In this document: positions 8,657 to 21,002 of the stretch, piece after piece
Numbering within the stretch: position 1 is the first letter of the stretch
Layout: the number at the start of each line of letters is the position of its first letter
From: Cyclospora cayetanensis
Taxonomy: Eukaryota; Apicomplexa; Conoidasida; Eucoccidiorida; Eimeriidae
DNA: 64,000 nucleotides
Direction of reading: 5' to 3'
NCBI RefSeq assembly: GCF_002999335.1
Contig: NW_020312203.1
Span: forward strand, 1 to 64,000
Position numbers and translations under genes: made by a program
The notes under the pieces: model-generated
The model's database searches: none
What the model was told of the DNA's origin: nothing
Seen by the model: only the letters and a program-made list of their open reading frames with translations

Positions 8657-11057
8657 ATGCGTCATGTTAGCAAAGCAAATTGCTTGACAGATTGCGGCGG
8701 ATCAACAGTCTGCTCGACACTTGACATCATAGAGGCTTTTTTACAAATCCCTGTTCACCCTGGTGACAGGCACAAAATCACGGTCCACTCTCGCCAACGC
8801 GAGCCTACTCGAACGCCGCTTGCACTTGTCAAAGCCCCAGCCGAGTTTAGCCACAGGTCAACTGAAATTGTAGCGAGCCTACCACTTACGGCTGGATGGC
8901 CGATTTACATGGGAGAAGCCTTACGATTCAGCCAAAAATTTTAGAAGCGACTGAAGCACCAAGGGAGTGCCGTTCAGCTGTTGCAGAACAAGCAGTGGTA
9001 TGTGAAGGTACACAACAATCGTTGGCTTGAGAACAATTTAGTGTCAACTTTTTCGTGTTTCACTTGCAGGAATTTAACTGTCTCCGAGAAAATTGAAGCA
9101 ATAATGCCGTGGTGCTTACTTGAAGACCTTTCCAAGGACATGAAGCTCTCAGCTTGCATCTTACTATCGAAACTTCACTCTTGGCGTTCTTAAATTGCTG
9201 CCCTTTCGACCGAAATAAATACGCAGGATGCCACAGGAGGGACGCATGTTGGCTTTGTTGAAGCTGCTCCGGCTTTTGTAATGCCCGCTTAAAAGCACAT
9301 CCTGACAAAGGCCACTGATAGTAACACAGCAGTACCTGTTATTTCCTCTAGAGGTTACGGGCTCTCTAAGACGCCGCACTGTTGCTTGTTACTCTGATCG
9401 TTCCACAAACACCGAGTAGCGGCATGCAGTGCAGGAAAAGGAATTCCATGCGGTGTGGTGGAGGGTGGAAAAGTGCGGACACTACTTGATAAGGCGTGAT
9501 TCTACTGTCCAGACCGATCATCAGAGTCTCTGTATCTTTCAAAGGGCTTCTGAAACTTGGATTATCCTAGGGCTGTTCGCTGGTATTGGTGCCTCCGGTA
9601 GTATGACTTTATAGTGAGTCGCCGACCTGCTCTCGCGACGCCCCAGCGGCTCTCTATTGTGCACTACAATTGATTTTCTGTGCTGATTCAAGGTGAACAT
9701 CGAGATTGCGTATCGTATGCTTCTGACACTCATGCAACAACTGTTATAGTCAAAATCTAGAAGGAAAAAGTGGGTGAAGCCCCTTCACGCTGATTATGGC
9801 ATTTTGTGGCTCCAAACAAGGCGGTGACTTCGTCATTTGTACATCCCGGCGTTGATTAGCAGTGTAGTTTTGCAAGTCACACCATCGTGTTGGTTCGGGC
9901 CATACTGGTATTCACACTACAGCGCAAAAGCTCTTGCAGTTCTTCTGGAGGCCTGGGATGCGTCCCTAGGCAGAGCACGCACTGTCATGCCCAGATGATC
10001 AAGAATTTAAAGGCACGCAACTCTTTACAACCCAGCCTTTTGCAAAGCCATCTGGATGTTGAAAAATTCAAACTGTCCTGACTATGATTTTGTTGGACTG
10101 GCAGAGGTCAATGGTCAGGATAGCATGTAGGTCGTTGTCGAGAATCTTGGCGAACATCCCTATTTCACACCCCGTCCCAGCTCTATTACGACTCAAAGGC
10201 TCTTCCAATTATTCTAAATCCATGTCTAAAAGCTACATAAAATCCCCAAGAGTGTCACGATTATGCAGGTATACTAAGCTCGTAATTTTGTTCTGGCGTG
10301 TCTTTATGACCTGCCTACGCATTGAGTATACAAGGGCCACTGCAAACCACTTTGAGGCAGCTGGACAGACCGACCGCAGCAAGCTCACTCTTCTGCGGTA
10401 CTTGCGGCTCTATGCTTACAAAGTTCAAATGCTTGGCTTGATTCCCTTGTTCTGAGCCCTTCTATAATGCAGCAGTACACTCGTCTACCCAGGCTCTTCA
10501 TAATTCCCGGTCTACACTGAGGATCCCGTCTACGGCCCGGTTCAGGACCTGGTGGTGGTACGGAATCAAAATCCGCCATGAGCAGCGAAGGGATTCAGAC
10601 AGCAGCGGGACAGTGCACGCTATGTCTGCGTAGAGCTCAAGAGAGAGCAGCGCGGAATTAGGATGAGCGGTGGTCGCCTGTACGTTTTGACCACAGCGAT
10701 TCGGTTCTGATCAAGACAGGCTTTAAAAGGTGGACCAAGAGGTGTCCAGACAAATATGTGTGCGGCCAAGTGGCTAGGACCATCTGCCATCCTCTCACAA
10801 ATCAACGCTTGTTCTTACTATATCAATTGTCTTAATGGCTGGAAGGGCCACGGGGCTATCAACAGTGGCAGCTTAGAGAAGTTTCTAAGCTCTAGACTTT
10901 CCGGAATATTTGCAGAGTTTGTTACGCTGTCAAGTAACCCGTATAGAGCCGGAGGATCAACAGGGAACCGTAGAAGTGGTAAAGTCCAGGCTAATTGAGC
11001 ACCGAGGGGGTACTAGATGGCAGTTTCTACTTAAATGGGATGTAGAGAGGCAAATTC
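8657..11057 (+). pseudogene. Decayed Ty3/gypsy retroelement pol with chromodomain
   Basis: Fragments of a gypsy-type polyprotein occur in the expected order but in shifting frames with stops. Reverse transcriptase: LDIIEAFLQIPVHPGDRHKI at about 8720-8780, with LVKAPAEF after it. RNase H: EFHAVWWRVEKCGHYLIRR and TDHQSL at about 9440-9535. Integrase zinc-binding region: GHTGIHTTAQKLLQ and FWRPGMRP at about 9897-9970. Integrase core: DFVGLAEVNGQD at about 10087 and FWRVFMTCLRIEY at about 10290. C-terminal integrase: KWLGPSAILSQIN at about 10767. A chromodomain-like end follows: EVVKSRLIEHRGGTRWQFLL with KWDVE, at about 10975-11055. The chromodomain places it with the chromoviruses. No gag, LTR or primer-binding site could be delimited. 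It is clearly non-functional. Confidence 0.85.
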
Positions 11058-14000
11058 AGTGATCGAAGGAGGCATAAATGCGGGCATTATTTTCGTTAAG
11101 AGGGCTTACGGCTCGGTTCGGCTCGTGACGATAGAATTCTATGGAAGGAACTCCTTGCGATCCTTGGATGTAGAGAGCTATTTCAGGCAGCATATGCCCT
11201 GTGGAAGGGCGAGCGCCACGGGTATCACTTCGAAATTGCTCGGTTAACACTTCGGTGTCTTCTCTACATTCAGATCTATGCACAGGAACTTTCAGGTATG
11301 TTTCTTTCTGCCTTTTCCCCAATCCATCTTTTCGAGTTTTGTGGTAGACTCCCTTGCATGTCCCAGCCGCACTTGCATGGCGCCATAGCTCCACTGTTGA
11401 AAATGTGTAATTTAATATCCTTTATATACTATACCTGCACTCTATTTTATTGTAGTAGGACGCTAACACTTTTTCGCATTCCAACGAACGACAGTGAGTC
11501 ATCGCTCCACCGCGGTAATGTTGGCTTACCCCCTCTTTCGTTGTTGGCTTGTGAGTGCATTATCATGCCCGTCGGCTTCTTTTTAGCGGCCTCTACACAC
11601 ATGCGCTTTTCTAATTTGCACTATTTTTGCCTTCCTGCCTGTTCGGGGAGTGGCGGTAGTGTGAAAATTCTCACAGTACTTCATGCAATCGTCCTCGATA
11701 CACAGGTACAGAAGACGAGGGCATATGTTTTAAAATAGGGAAGGACATATAATGGGCTCTATTTGCTACACTTCAACACTTTCTACCACACTAATTATAT
11801 TTAAGTAGGACACAGTAAAGAATTGGCTGATTGGTTTGCTTCTTCGTATATCATATCATTTTGATTGCGAAGTGCTGTTAGCTCGACACAAGAAAACGCA
11901 AGGGTATGTGCGCGCACATTAAAAGCTATGAGCGCTTGCTTTTCTGAGTGATCGGAATGCTTAGAGGGTGCACCTACGCGCAGCCTGGTTGTCCCTGCTT
12001 CCCTTGAGTCTTCAAGTCTGAACAGCACTGGTATGGAAGGGAGGAAGTTTATTTGTTATTACTCATATACCGTCTATTTAGATTTCAAATGATCTGTACT
12101 TACGCGTCTACCAATGAGCAAAACACGTAGGATGTCTTTTTCCACTATACGGCACCAGCTCGATATGCAGGAGGAAGGGGTTTAGTAAAGTATGGGGGAG
12201 GATCGAAAGTGTTAGATGACTGGTTGTTGGACAGGGAGATCACTGAGATTAAATGGAGACATGACTACTATTTTTGGCACCATTGCAATGCATCACAACT
12301 CATCGGCCCTAAGGTCGTTTCTATAAAGTACAAAACGAGTACCACGATGACAGTACGGTCTGGAAGGGGGCCTCCTAGGAAAGGTCAACGACGGTCAACA
12401 GCTGAAGTAAGTCAAAGAGTGCTGGTCGCCTGTAAGTGGTAGAGCCAACAATCTATAACATTTTGTGTGCGTGGGGACACAGCTATCTCTCGATACCGCA
12501 CACAGCACGCATGAATGGAGCAGGGAGACAAGTCCGAGAGGGATTGAGCAACTAAGCGTACTTGGTCTACCCCTTACTTCCCCTCCCTATCCTGCCTCCG
12601 ATGCTTCTTCCACAGGTTTTCCACTGCATCAGGGGACAGTTTAATTTTACATTGGCAATAAGCTACAAAGTACTCCTTCTTTAAAGAACCTTGTCGTCCC
12701 ATCTTCTGTGCCGGGATGGCAAGTGAGGGGGAACAGCTGTTGCAAGCCAGAAAGAGTGTTTGACCTCTCTGTGTCTAGATACAATTTTCACCCATTCAGG
12801 AATTGGGGCTAAAGATACAATGCCCTGGCCGTCTGAATGCTTGAGCACCGTTGCATGGCTGTTCGTTCACCCTTGTTACTAAAAGTAAAAAGCAGCATCC
12901 AGGCAATACACAGAGTTTTGAAAACGTACGGAGGCTACGACCGCCAATGACTTGCATTTCAGCTTTCCGTTTCAAGCAGCTACGAGTGCATAAATTCGCT
13001 AGACGGATGCATATGGTCCGCACTGACTACTCTATGTTGACTGCTCTCCACTATAGGCGCAGCTCGCCCTCGTTTCAACGCCTTTAGATCGCCTACAGTC
13101 CACAGTTCAGGGAACAGCCACAGAGCCCAATAAAATGCAAAATGGGTCGTTCAACAGACCCACAGAAAGCCCACTGTGGAGTATAAATCGTATATACAAC
13201 ATACAACCATGTTATATGCTGTTATGGCTTTTATAGCACGTGCTCCACAGGCCGTATGCTTTCTTTTATGCCAAGTTGTACAAACGACACCGCTTATCGA
13301 AATACATCATTTGATATGTTACCTAGTACTTCATAGGTCATGCGTTGATATGGCAGGCCCTGAGCATTAGGAGAACTATGCAACGAACTACTGCGAGTCA
13401 GAAGACGCACTGCATTGTTGTACACTACAAGCAATGCAAAGGCACATAAGCAATTGCAACGGGTCCCGGGCAGCGGACAGAGAATGATGCCGCCACAAAA
13501 ATTAGCTGCTGCCTTGAACACAAATTGATACCTGCTGCTTTAGATATATCACGTCATCAGCTGCATCCAGTGCAGCAAACACAGCAGGTGCAATGCATGT
13601 CGCAGACAAAACAATCTTGACCAATACTGGGTTTTCCCTCGATGCCCATGTCTCCATTAAGATCCTGTTCCGCGGCTCACTGACCATCTGGGAAGTCCAG
13701 TCAGCAACACAGGCGATATGTCTATTTTGTTGCTTTTGCTGTTGTGCCTCTCGTTGGTGCGAACCAGGCGTTGTTGGACAGCTACTCCATCAGGCGTCTC
13801 CCTTTGACGCACTTTAACACTCTGAAGCTCATGCCTAGTGCGGCAGCTTTCAGAAAACATCAAATTACCTCATATCATATAACGTAGCGTATGCCGTACA
13901 CTATTTGTCATACGACATGTGTATGATAGGGGCAAAATAAGCCGAACCACAGCACCCAAGAGCAGGCTCTGCACCCTTCCTGTGGCTCGGAAGCTAATGA

Positions 14001-14380
14001 GGTAAAGAACTTGTCTTAAGCCAAGCCAAAACACAACAGCAGAAGCCGTTTGTCTGCTCATCTTTTTTCTCCACAGACAGCACAATATCTCGCAAATGCT
14101 TCATGTACTAGACTGAACGCTGTCGGAATGCTTTCGATGGAATATCAAAGAAAAACAAAAGGCAGAAAGACGAGGATGGCACAGTTTACACAGAAGCAAC
14201 AAACGGAGGGAGAAGGGATGAGAGTTTCAGCAGACGAATGAGAGATTCAGAGCATGACACAAGCAGGTTGTTTCATGGCAATCTTCCTGTACCAGAAAGT
14301 CACTTTTAGCACAACAGTATGCCTTGCAATGTCTCTCTTCGCGCCTTTCATTCTTCTCTTCTTCCACAGTCTAGTTCTAA
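11058..14380. other. AT-richer intergenic/repeat-derived sequence
   Basis: No conserved protein recognised on either strand. Open frames are short (under about 150 codons) and of ordinary chance composition. The part next to 11,060 probably includes the 3' remainder of the retroelement. The part near 14,300 is probably the 3' UTR of the UBE2H-like gene. Confidence 0.5.
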
Positions 14381-16477
14381 CTACAAGTCTTCAATACCAG
14401 CACCGTCTGCATCCTCATCTACTCTGCCCAGTTCGCTGGCTTGCGATTCGCTGCTCTCCTGGTGCTGCGGAGGTGCCTCATCTTCTTTCTTTCTCGCTTG
14501 CTCCCTCTCCCATGAGTCACGACTCGCATATTTCATCACATGCTCTGTACGCAAATATAGTTGCAGCACAAGCTCAGAGACGCACCACGAAAACAGTCTA
14601 GCTACAGTAGCATACCAGAAGCTAATGTCTGGAAAATGGAAACACGTACCCTTTTGCAGATGTTTCCGGCCACAACACTATAATCAAGCCACTGTCTAGT
14701 CAGGACAATACAGGTCACTGAAAGATGTGAATTATGCCTAAAGTGACGGGAAAGGTGCAGGCGTACCCTTGACTTTTTGCTCATACTGAGCCTTGTCTCT
14801 GTTAAGCAAGGATGCGGCTTCGCTGTTAAGCGGATCTTGTGGGTTTGGATAAGTGAGGAGCTGGGGCAAAAATACGTCAAATACATTTACAAGGCCTGAA
14901 GAAGAAACACCGAAGAAAGATGAATGAAGAAATAAAGACGAAGAGCACAAAGGGCATGTGGTGACAATGTGTTGACCAATGAAGGGGTGAACTAAACCTG
15001 CACTCAGCGAGTCATCTTGAGGAAAAGGCTGAGCTACAGTTTCGCGTTTTTCATGTTGACTAGTTGCAACTTCCAATGCAATATGCATTTTCATTTGAAC
15101 GGCTATAATTTGACATAGTAAAGTAAGTAAAGTTTGGCTGTAATTGAGAGCATGGCAGAAAATGCATAAACACGATACGGAACAGGAATAGCACCATTAA
15201 TTGAAGTGTAAGCTGCAATTTGCGACTGCACCACAGCCATCTCTACAGCTTGCTCGATCGTATACCTTCTTGAAGCTAATCCCCATTAGTTTCAGCCACA
15301 CCTGTCTTGCCCTCGATGTCTCGCCCTCTTTCGCTCCCACCGTCTCCCTCCCTCCCTCCCCCTCCGGCTCGCTCACTGTATAGTGGAGTCCAAGTTTGGT
15401 TAATGACGTCGAGGCACACAGACCCTGAAGCCTCGTCAACATTTGGATGTAAGATCTTGTTTAAAAAGCCTATGGAAGGCGAAGAGAAGGGATAGTCATC
15501 TGGCAGCGTAACGTGCACTCGCCAAACGCCGCCTTCATAGATCGCTGGAAGACCAAACAACACAAAACGGTTGAACGCATACAAAACTACGCATGCAAAA
15601 GAATGAAAGATGAGGAAAAACTTAGAGCACTGCAAGAAACAAGTGGAGGAGAAGTCAAGATAGCGTGCATTTTTACTGATGGCCAGATGCTTGAGACCTC
15701 ACAAGGCAAAGATTCAAATAAAAGAAAACGCCTAAGTATGGGTGAAGTAAACCTGATGAACCTGACTGATGCAAAACGAAGGTTAGGTCAAAAGGACAGC
15801 AGTCGTGGGTGGTCCAAAACTACCCCTTTAACTCAATACTTGAGCGCGTCTGAGACTTGTATCTAGGAGGGAGGTAAAACGCTTAGTCCTTAGCTTAACT
15901 ATTATTGTTGGAGTGTCTTTGTGCTTCATAAAGTAAAGAAGTATGCGCATAGAGGCGTGGACAGGATTTCTTGCCAACAACAAGTTTGTAGGGCGGTGGG
16001 ACGAAAAAAATGTTGAGAAAGCGTGGAAAATACATAGGATAAGACAAAATAGAGTACGCGTCTAAACGAGGCATTAAAACTCCAAATGAGAAGGTTAAAA
16101 GTATATTCAGGACAAGGCTGTTCCGCTTACTCTCCTTAGGCCCATGAAAGACGACGTTGAAGTCTTGAGTATTTTTGTTGTTCAGCTCCAAGTCATATCC
16201 AGCCATCAGCCTGAATCACATAAAGAAGGCCGAAGTAAAAACACACACAGAAGTGGTAGTTTTATACATCGTTGACTCCCTACACAACGTTTGGAAGGCC
16301 CTTCTACTCGAACACAAAGGACGTGCTGCGGCCGAAGGCAAAAGGATATGTGGCGCTTAACTCACTAGTGCAACCAAGTTGAGAGGAATAGGAGAAGCAC
16401 AATTGGACAAGTGTACGAGCTTACAGTTTGGCAAAGTCGCACTGCTTGCGGGAGGATGATATTTGTGTCTGCGCCAT
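14381..16477 (-). CDS. Ubiquitin-conjugating enzyme E2, UBE2H (yeast Ubc8) type
   Basis: E2 enzyme that accepts ubiquitin from E1 on an active-site Cys and passes it to substrates, cytosolic or nuclear. Five exons join in frame: 16477-16425, 16210-16131, 15544-15377, 14895-14767 and 14544-14381, giving 197 residues. It begins [19 protein letters not shown], then [20 protein letters not shown] and [15 protein letters not shown]. The catalytic core is [20 protein letters not shown], with the active Cys at about residue 88 inside the [16 protein letters not shown] signature typical of UBE2H. The C-terminal half has [20 protein letters not shown], then an acidic, Ser/Glu-rich tail as in UBE2H. 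All donors are GT: GTAAGC, GTAAGC, GTGAGC and GTACGC. The gene is complete, single copy here, and divergent from the membrane-protein gene at 17,994. Nearest alternative is another E2 class; the signature makes that unlikely. Confidence 0.95.
15341..15365. repeat. CTCC microsatellite in UBE2H intron 3
   Basis: Short run of CTCC/CCTC units on the plus strand just inside the intron that follows exon 3 of the E2 gene. Simple repeat, no function inferred. Confidence 0.75.
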
Positions 16478-17993
16478 CTTGACAAAACGGAAGCGGGTGA
16501 CTGGGGGTGCCCCGGGGCGAAAACCAGAGCATCTCGCCCCTCCGGTAGCGTTCTACATGGACTGCACCCGCAGAGTGCAGGTGGTTTAGAGCGTCAATCG
16601 ATGCAACTCCCTTGATGTCGCAATAGCTGACCACCGGTTTCCCCTGGGGGCCCTCTGCCCTTCGGGCCCTGCCCTATGAGTGAACGGGCAGTTTCCCAGT
16701 AGATTCTTCAAACAGGAACTATGCACACCACCAAAAGCTTCATTAGTGTGCCGCGTGAAGGTCAAGAAACAACAGACACTGCAGCCCCGGACTGAGAAGC
16801 GCCACCACAATGAGCAACCCTGGTCCGTTAGGCAATCAATGCGATTGCTTGTTGCAGCTTGTCAGCATCAAAATACCAGATGCCATGCTTTAGTGACAAA
16901 GTTGCTGCTTTAGTTTGGGTATTAACGCTGTCTACCAACAGGCACCTTCCCTCTCGCCCTCTTTCTCTCCGAAGCTGCGGCTGCTCCTCCCGCTGCAGCA
17001 CTTTCAAGAGGGGTGGCGCATGGGAAGCCCTCAGGAAAATTAAAGGTGCGAATGGGTCGTAAAACCCACAAAAGGTACCATTAAACCGCAGTAAGTACGG
17101 CTAGACTGAATAAAAGCGCACACAACAGCCCCGGGTGACCGATACGAAACCGTTGGGGTTGCTGCACCGAAGGAGCCCATCCCGGAATAGCTTATTTGGG
17201 GCAGGGAAGGCACACTCCGTTCACCCCCGAAAACCAAGTGTACTTGCAATAAAGCAGTTGAGTAATAATCTCCATTCATTTATTGCATAAACATTGTGTC
17301 TCACTGGACCGCGTGCCCTGTGGCGTGTGGCGCTCCTTCTATCTCCGTCAAAACAGGAGTCAATTGTACCAAGCATACACTCTGATGTATTTGTTCTAAC
17401 ATAACGCTCATATTGAGAGCAATATTTTCAATTCTTTAGTGGCTCTCTAGTTCGCCACATTCTGCCAAAACGCATAATCCGTGTACTATACCGCCAGTGT
17501 GCCGTTTTGCCCCTGCAACAGATCATGCATGAATAAAATTGCACGCAAGTTTTAGCCTTCTAGTACTCAAATTCTCTCTCATTTAAAGGGGAGTGGAGAA
17601 GCCAAGCAAAGAGACTAGAATAACCTTCCAGATTGTTACCCTTCGGCAGCGAATGCTGCCTTGCTAGCCAAGGGCGCCAGCGACAGCCCGAGGCCCTGAG
17701 CTGAGCGCGGCTTGCGGAGCTGAAGCTGCGACTCTTCTCTCACAAAGTGACTGGGCGCCAGCTTCTTCTGAGTCTTAAAAGATTGAAGCTGTACAGCAGT
17801 TTTGCTGAGAGACACGGAGACAGATTGCGTTGTTGTTGGCGTTGCCGCTCCCTCCAGTGCACAGGACGTCGGCAGCGGACCTCATTGGATACACTGCGGG
17901 CAGTCCTGAGAAGCTCTTCCGCAGAGCAGGCTCAGCCAATTGGTTGCTGCATTATTTTGTCCATAGAGCAGTCAATTTCATAACAATTTGAAG
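16478..17993. other. Intergenic region between divergent genes
   Basis: This 1.5-kb stretch lies between the start of the UBE2H-like gene and the start of the six-span membrane protein and must hold both promoters. No conserved protein and no TGCATGCA block was seen. One GC-rich GGGGGCCC block lies at about 16,645. Core promoter elements cannot be assigned. Confidence 0.5.
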
Positions 17994-19524
17994 ATGTGGT
18001 TCTCTACACGGCAAGAGGGTTTTGATGACCCCAGACCGGCTATGCGCGGACCTTGTGTCGATCTGCCCGGCGCCATTTTTTGTGGCTCGATCAGCGGAAA
18101 CAGCTTTTTGCTACGCGGTGGCTTTCTCCTGCAGTTTCTTTCCCTAACTGGCCTCTTCATCTCTTACTGGGCCTCCGGCGGCTCCGGTCTCTTTGGCTAT
18201 GAGCTCCAGGGCATGAGCGAGGTGTGCACACCGCGCTTGCCATCGAGATACTCTGCGATTCCTGGATGATAAATATCCGATACAACATATCCTAGCCCTT
18301 TAGCGTACACTCGATATGTTCGATGCGTCGGTGTCGACAGAAACATCTCGAACAGACTTTGTTGTTGCGAACAAGCGCGCGATTGTGCACAGACCACGGA
18401 AGCTCGATTAAATTCAGCTTATTTATGTCTAAGATGTAGTTTCTGGCTTTTTATGAGACTGTATGATTTGAATTTTTAGGCCGCCCGCAGCTCTGAGGGA
18501 TTCCACACTGCATTGGCCTTCTTCTCTGGGCTCTACATGCTCGGAGCAACGTACCTCGTCTGCTTCCAGGCAATTGCGGCAGATGATGCGTGGTAAGGGA
18601 ACTATTCCATAAACAGCACAAGCAGCACACAAGGATAAATAGGTTGTGGGAGAGAAGTATGGAACAGCTTTCCTAGGAGGAGCGCCTGGAGGGTAGGTCT
18701 AGATTCTCACCCCTTCTATTCATTGGGCCCTATGTTGCTGTATATTTTTGCCTGTGTTGGCTGCAGCTGGGCTCGCGGTTACCGCGCTGGAAGCAAGATT
18801 CTTCGTCTTGCGACTTTCCTTGACTTGCTGAGCAGCGTGATGCAATTCATCTTCTTTTTGTACATTGCCAAATTCTACAAGCCCAAGTGGTATATGCACT
18901 TCACTGAAGGCGGGCCTGAGTGCCTCTTTTTCTCTTATATTCGCTGCCTTCACGCCGTCTGCCTCGCGCTATATGCAGCAGCGACTTACCTCCTAGAGGT
19001 TTATCACGATGAAGGAGCGGGAGATCTACACGCGTACATCAACTCTGCCCTCTTCGGATTCGCCAGTGCTGTTGGTATGTATCTCCATGGAATCGCGGGT
19101 CCACGTGCACACGGTGTAGAAAGCAATACGATCCAGGGTAGTACATCTTTGGCCTTCCGCATTACATTTGCTAGTCTGTATGTCTATGCGTGCTGCTACA
19201 GAATTCTGCGTCCTCTTTGTGCCTATCGGTGGTGCGTCTTCGCTTACCATCTGGTTTGCACTATTGGCTGCCACCACCTGGGCTATCTTCTTCGAGCCAG
19301 AGGTTAACAACGTGTCTCCTGCTCTACATGAGACAGAGCTGACCAACGACGTGGAGCAGCAGGTCGAAAAATTCGCTCGCATGTCCCCCTACTACCCCAC
19401 TGGAGAACATACCGGAGGGGCCGGCATGTACTCCGCCCCCAACTACTCTCAGGCGCCAAGCCAGCAGCTACAGCAACAACCTTCCGTTGTAGCTCAGGCC
19501 TATGATGCAGAGGGTCGGCAGTAA
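17994..19524 (+). CDS. Six-span integral membrane protein, possibly GAPM family
   Basis: Four exons join in frame: 17994-18221, 18480-18592, 18767-19074 and 19202-19524, giving 323 residues. Donors are GTGTGC, GTAAGG and GTATGT. Hydrophobic spans visible in order: GGFLLQFLSLTGLFISYW, FHTALAFFSGLYMLGATYLV, LATFLDLLSSVMQFIFFLYI, YIRCLHAVCLALYAAATYLL, a shorter one around INSALFGFASAV, and GGASSLTIWFALLAATTWAI. The C-terminal 75 residues are hydrophilic, with a Gln/Pro/Tyr-rich tail. There is no signal peptide: the N-terminus is polar and ends in a run before span 1. Length and six spans match the GAPM proteins of the apicomplexan inner membrane complex (glideosome-associated, multiple spans), which is my best guess, but I do not have a diagnostic motif. 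It could equally be another conserved coccidian membrane protein. The gene model itself is solid. Confidence 0.8.
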
Positions 19525-21002
19525 TTAAAGTAGGAGACGAGAGGGAATCAACAGTGCGTTGAGCGTCTTCGTACACAAAGGGGTCCCGCGAAGGCCCGGG
19601 ACCTAGACGCCACGTGTGCTTTAGAGTTTTTAGGGACAGGAAGTCTTTATTCCTCAAACGCAGTGCAGCAGGCCCCCCTTTTGGCCGTCGGATGCTGACT
19701 ACTCTATGCTTAGAAAGCTGCGGTGGTTGTAGCAGCCAAGCGTCAAGAAGGGGATGGCACCTGTGCTGTAGTGCGGGTCTCCGAACTCCCCCTGCCCCCC
19801 TCAGATAGCTCGCCATTCAGCGGTGACGGCAGCTCACTTGCGTAAGATGGATCGAAGAGCATTTGGTGCATTTGACGCAATGCGACTTTCAAAATGCGCC
19901 CTCTCAACTTTTGCAGCGACTCAACAACTAGGGAACATGCCATGCCTATTCTCAGTCGCCGTTTGCGTTTTGATCTTGCATTAGCATCGAACTTTTTGTA
20001 GAAAAGCGGAGAGTGAATTGGTCGTGGGTATGTACAAGGCTTTTGACTCAAAACTTGGAAACGCCTCGGAGCAGTGTTTTTAGGTCAGGGGGCGGCCATG
20101 TGCATGCTGGAAGCAGAAAGTGAGGTGAAGATCCTCCATTCGTTTAGTCTGTACTATGCATTGGCACATGCAGAGCTGCCTCTGCGGGCACAAATGCGAG
20201 GCATAGAATGCAAAATCCTACTCCTCCAAAAAGGGTCTTACCAGGGTCCGGACCAAATAAGCAAGCAACTGGACACTTCTAAGCCTTCTCAAAAATACTG
20301 AAGGCCCTTTCTTCTGCAAACTAAAGAGCAGATGTACGCACCTGTTGAAAGAGGCAATGGGGAGGGGTCATCCTTAGCCCTTCCAGGGGACCCTGTGGCA
20401 CAAGCCTTAGCACATGAATTGCTACCCCAGGTGCTGGTCCACTCTTCGAGGTGGAGGACCGGTATCTTGCCTGGAAATCACTATCTATGGCGCTGTCTTG
20501 CACGAATCGTATAGACATGCATTTCAGTGAGGAAAAATTGATGTCAGGGCATTGTGTCGGAGCCTCGAAAAGTATGCTTATAGAAGCACGATGATCATCC
20601 CTCCACTCATGTGTGACCATAAGCTCCGCTCCTCGGCATATTTTGTTGCTTCATGCCTTTTCCCGTTCTGCCTTATCAGCAAGACTCAAAGAGATTACAG
20701 TTAGAGCGTACTGGAGTTATTCTCCTTTCTACCTTATGCAGGGAGGAATGGCTATCCTGGGCCCCAGCTCCCCCTTTGGTCTAAGCCACCGCGCGTTTCA
20801 GGTCTATTTAACGCACTAACCGCATTCCACCTCGCTGGCCGGGATATAAAGCGCTGTGGCTAGTAACCTCAGTGCTCCACATATTGAAGTTACTTCGTGC
20901 AGTTCATCATGCGGGGCTTAGCAGTTTTGCACAACAGCCATTGAGGAGCCAGAGGCGGCAAAAGAAGAGGGGACCCCAAATGCCTCTACGGGCGCGGGGT
21001 GT
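19525..21002. other. Intergenic region between convergent genes
   Basis: Lies between the 3' ends of the six-span protein gene (plus) and the HAD-like gene (minus). It presumably contains both 3' UTRs. No conserved coding sequence, RNA gene or repeat was recognised. Confidence 0.5.
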
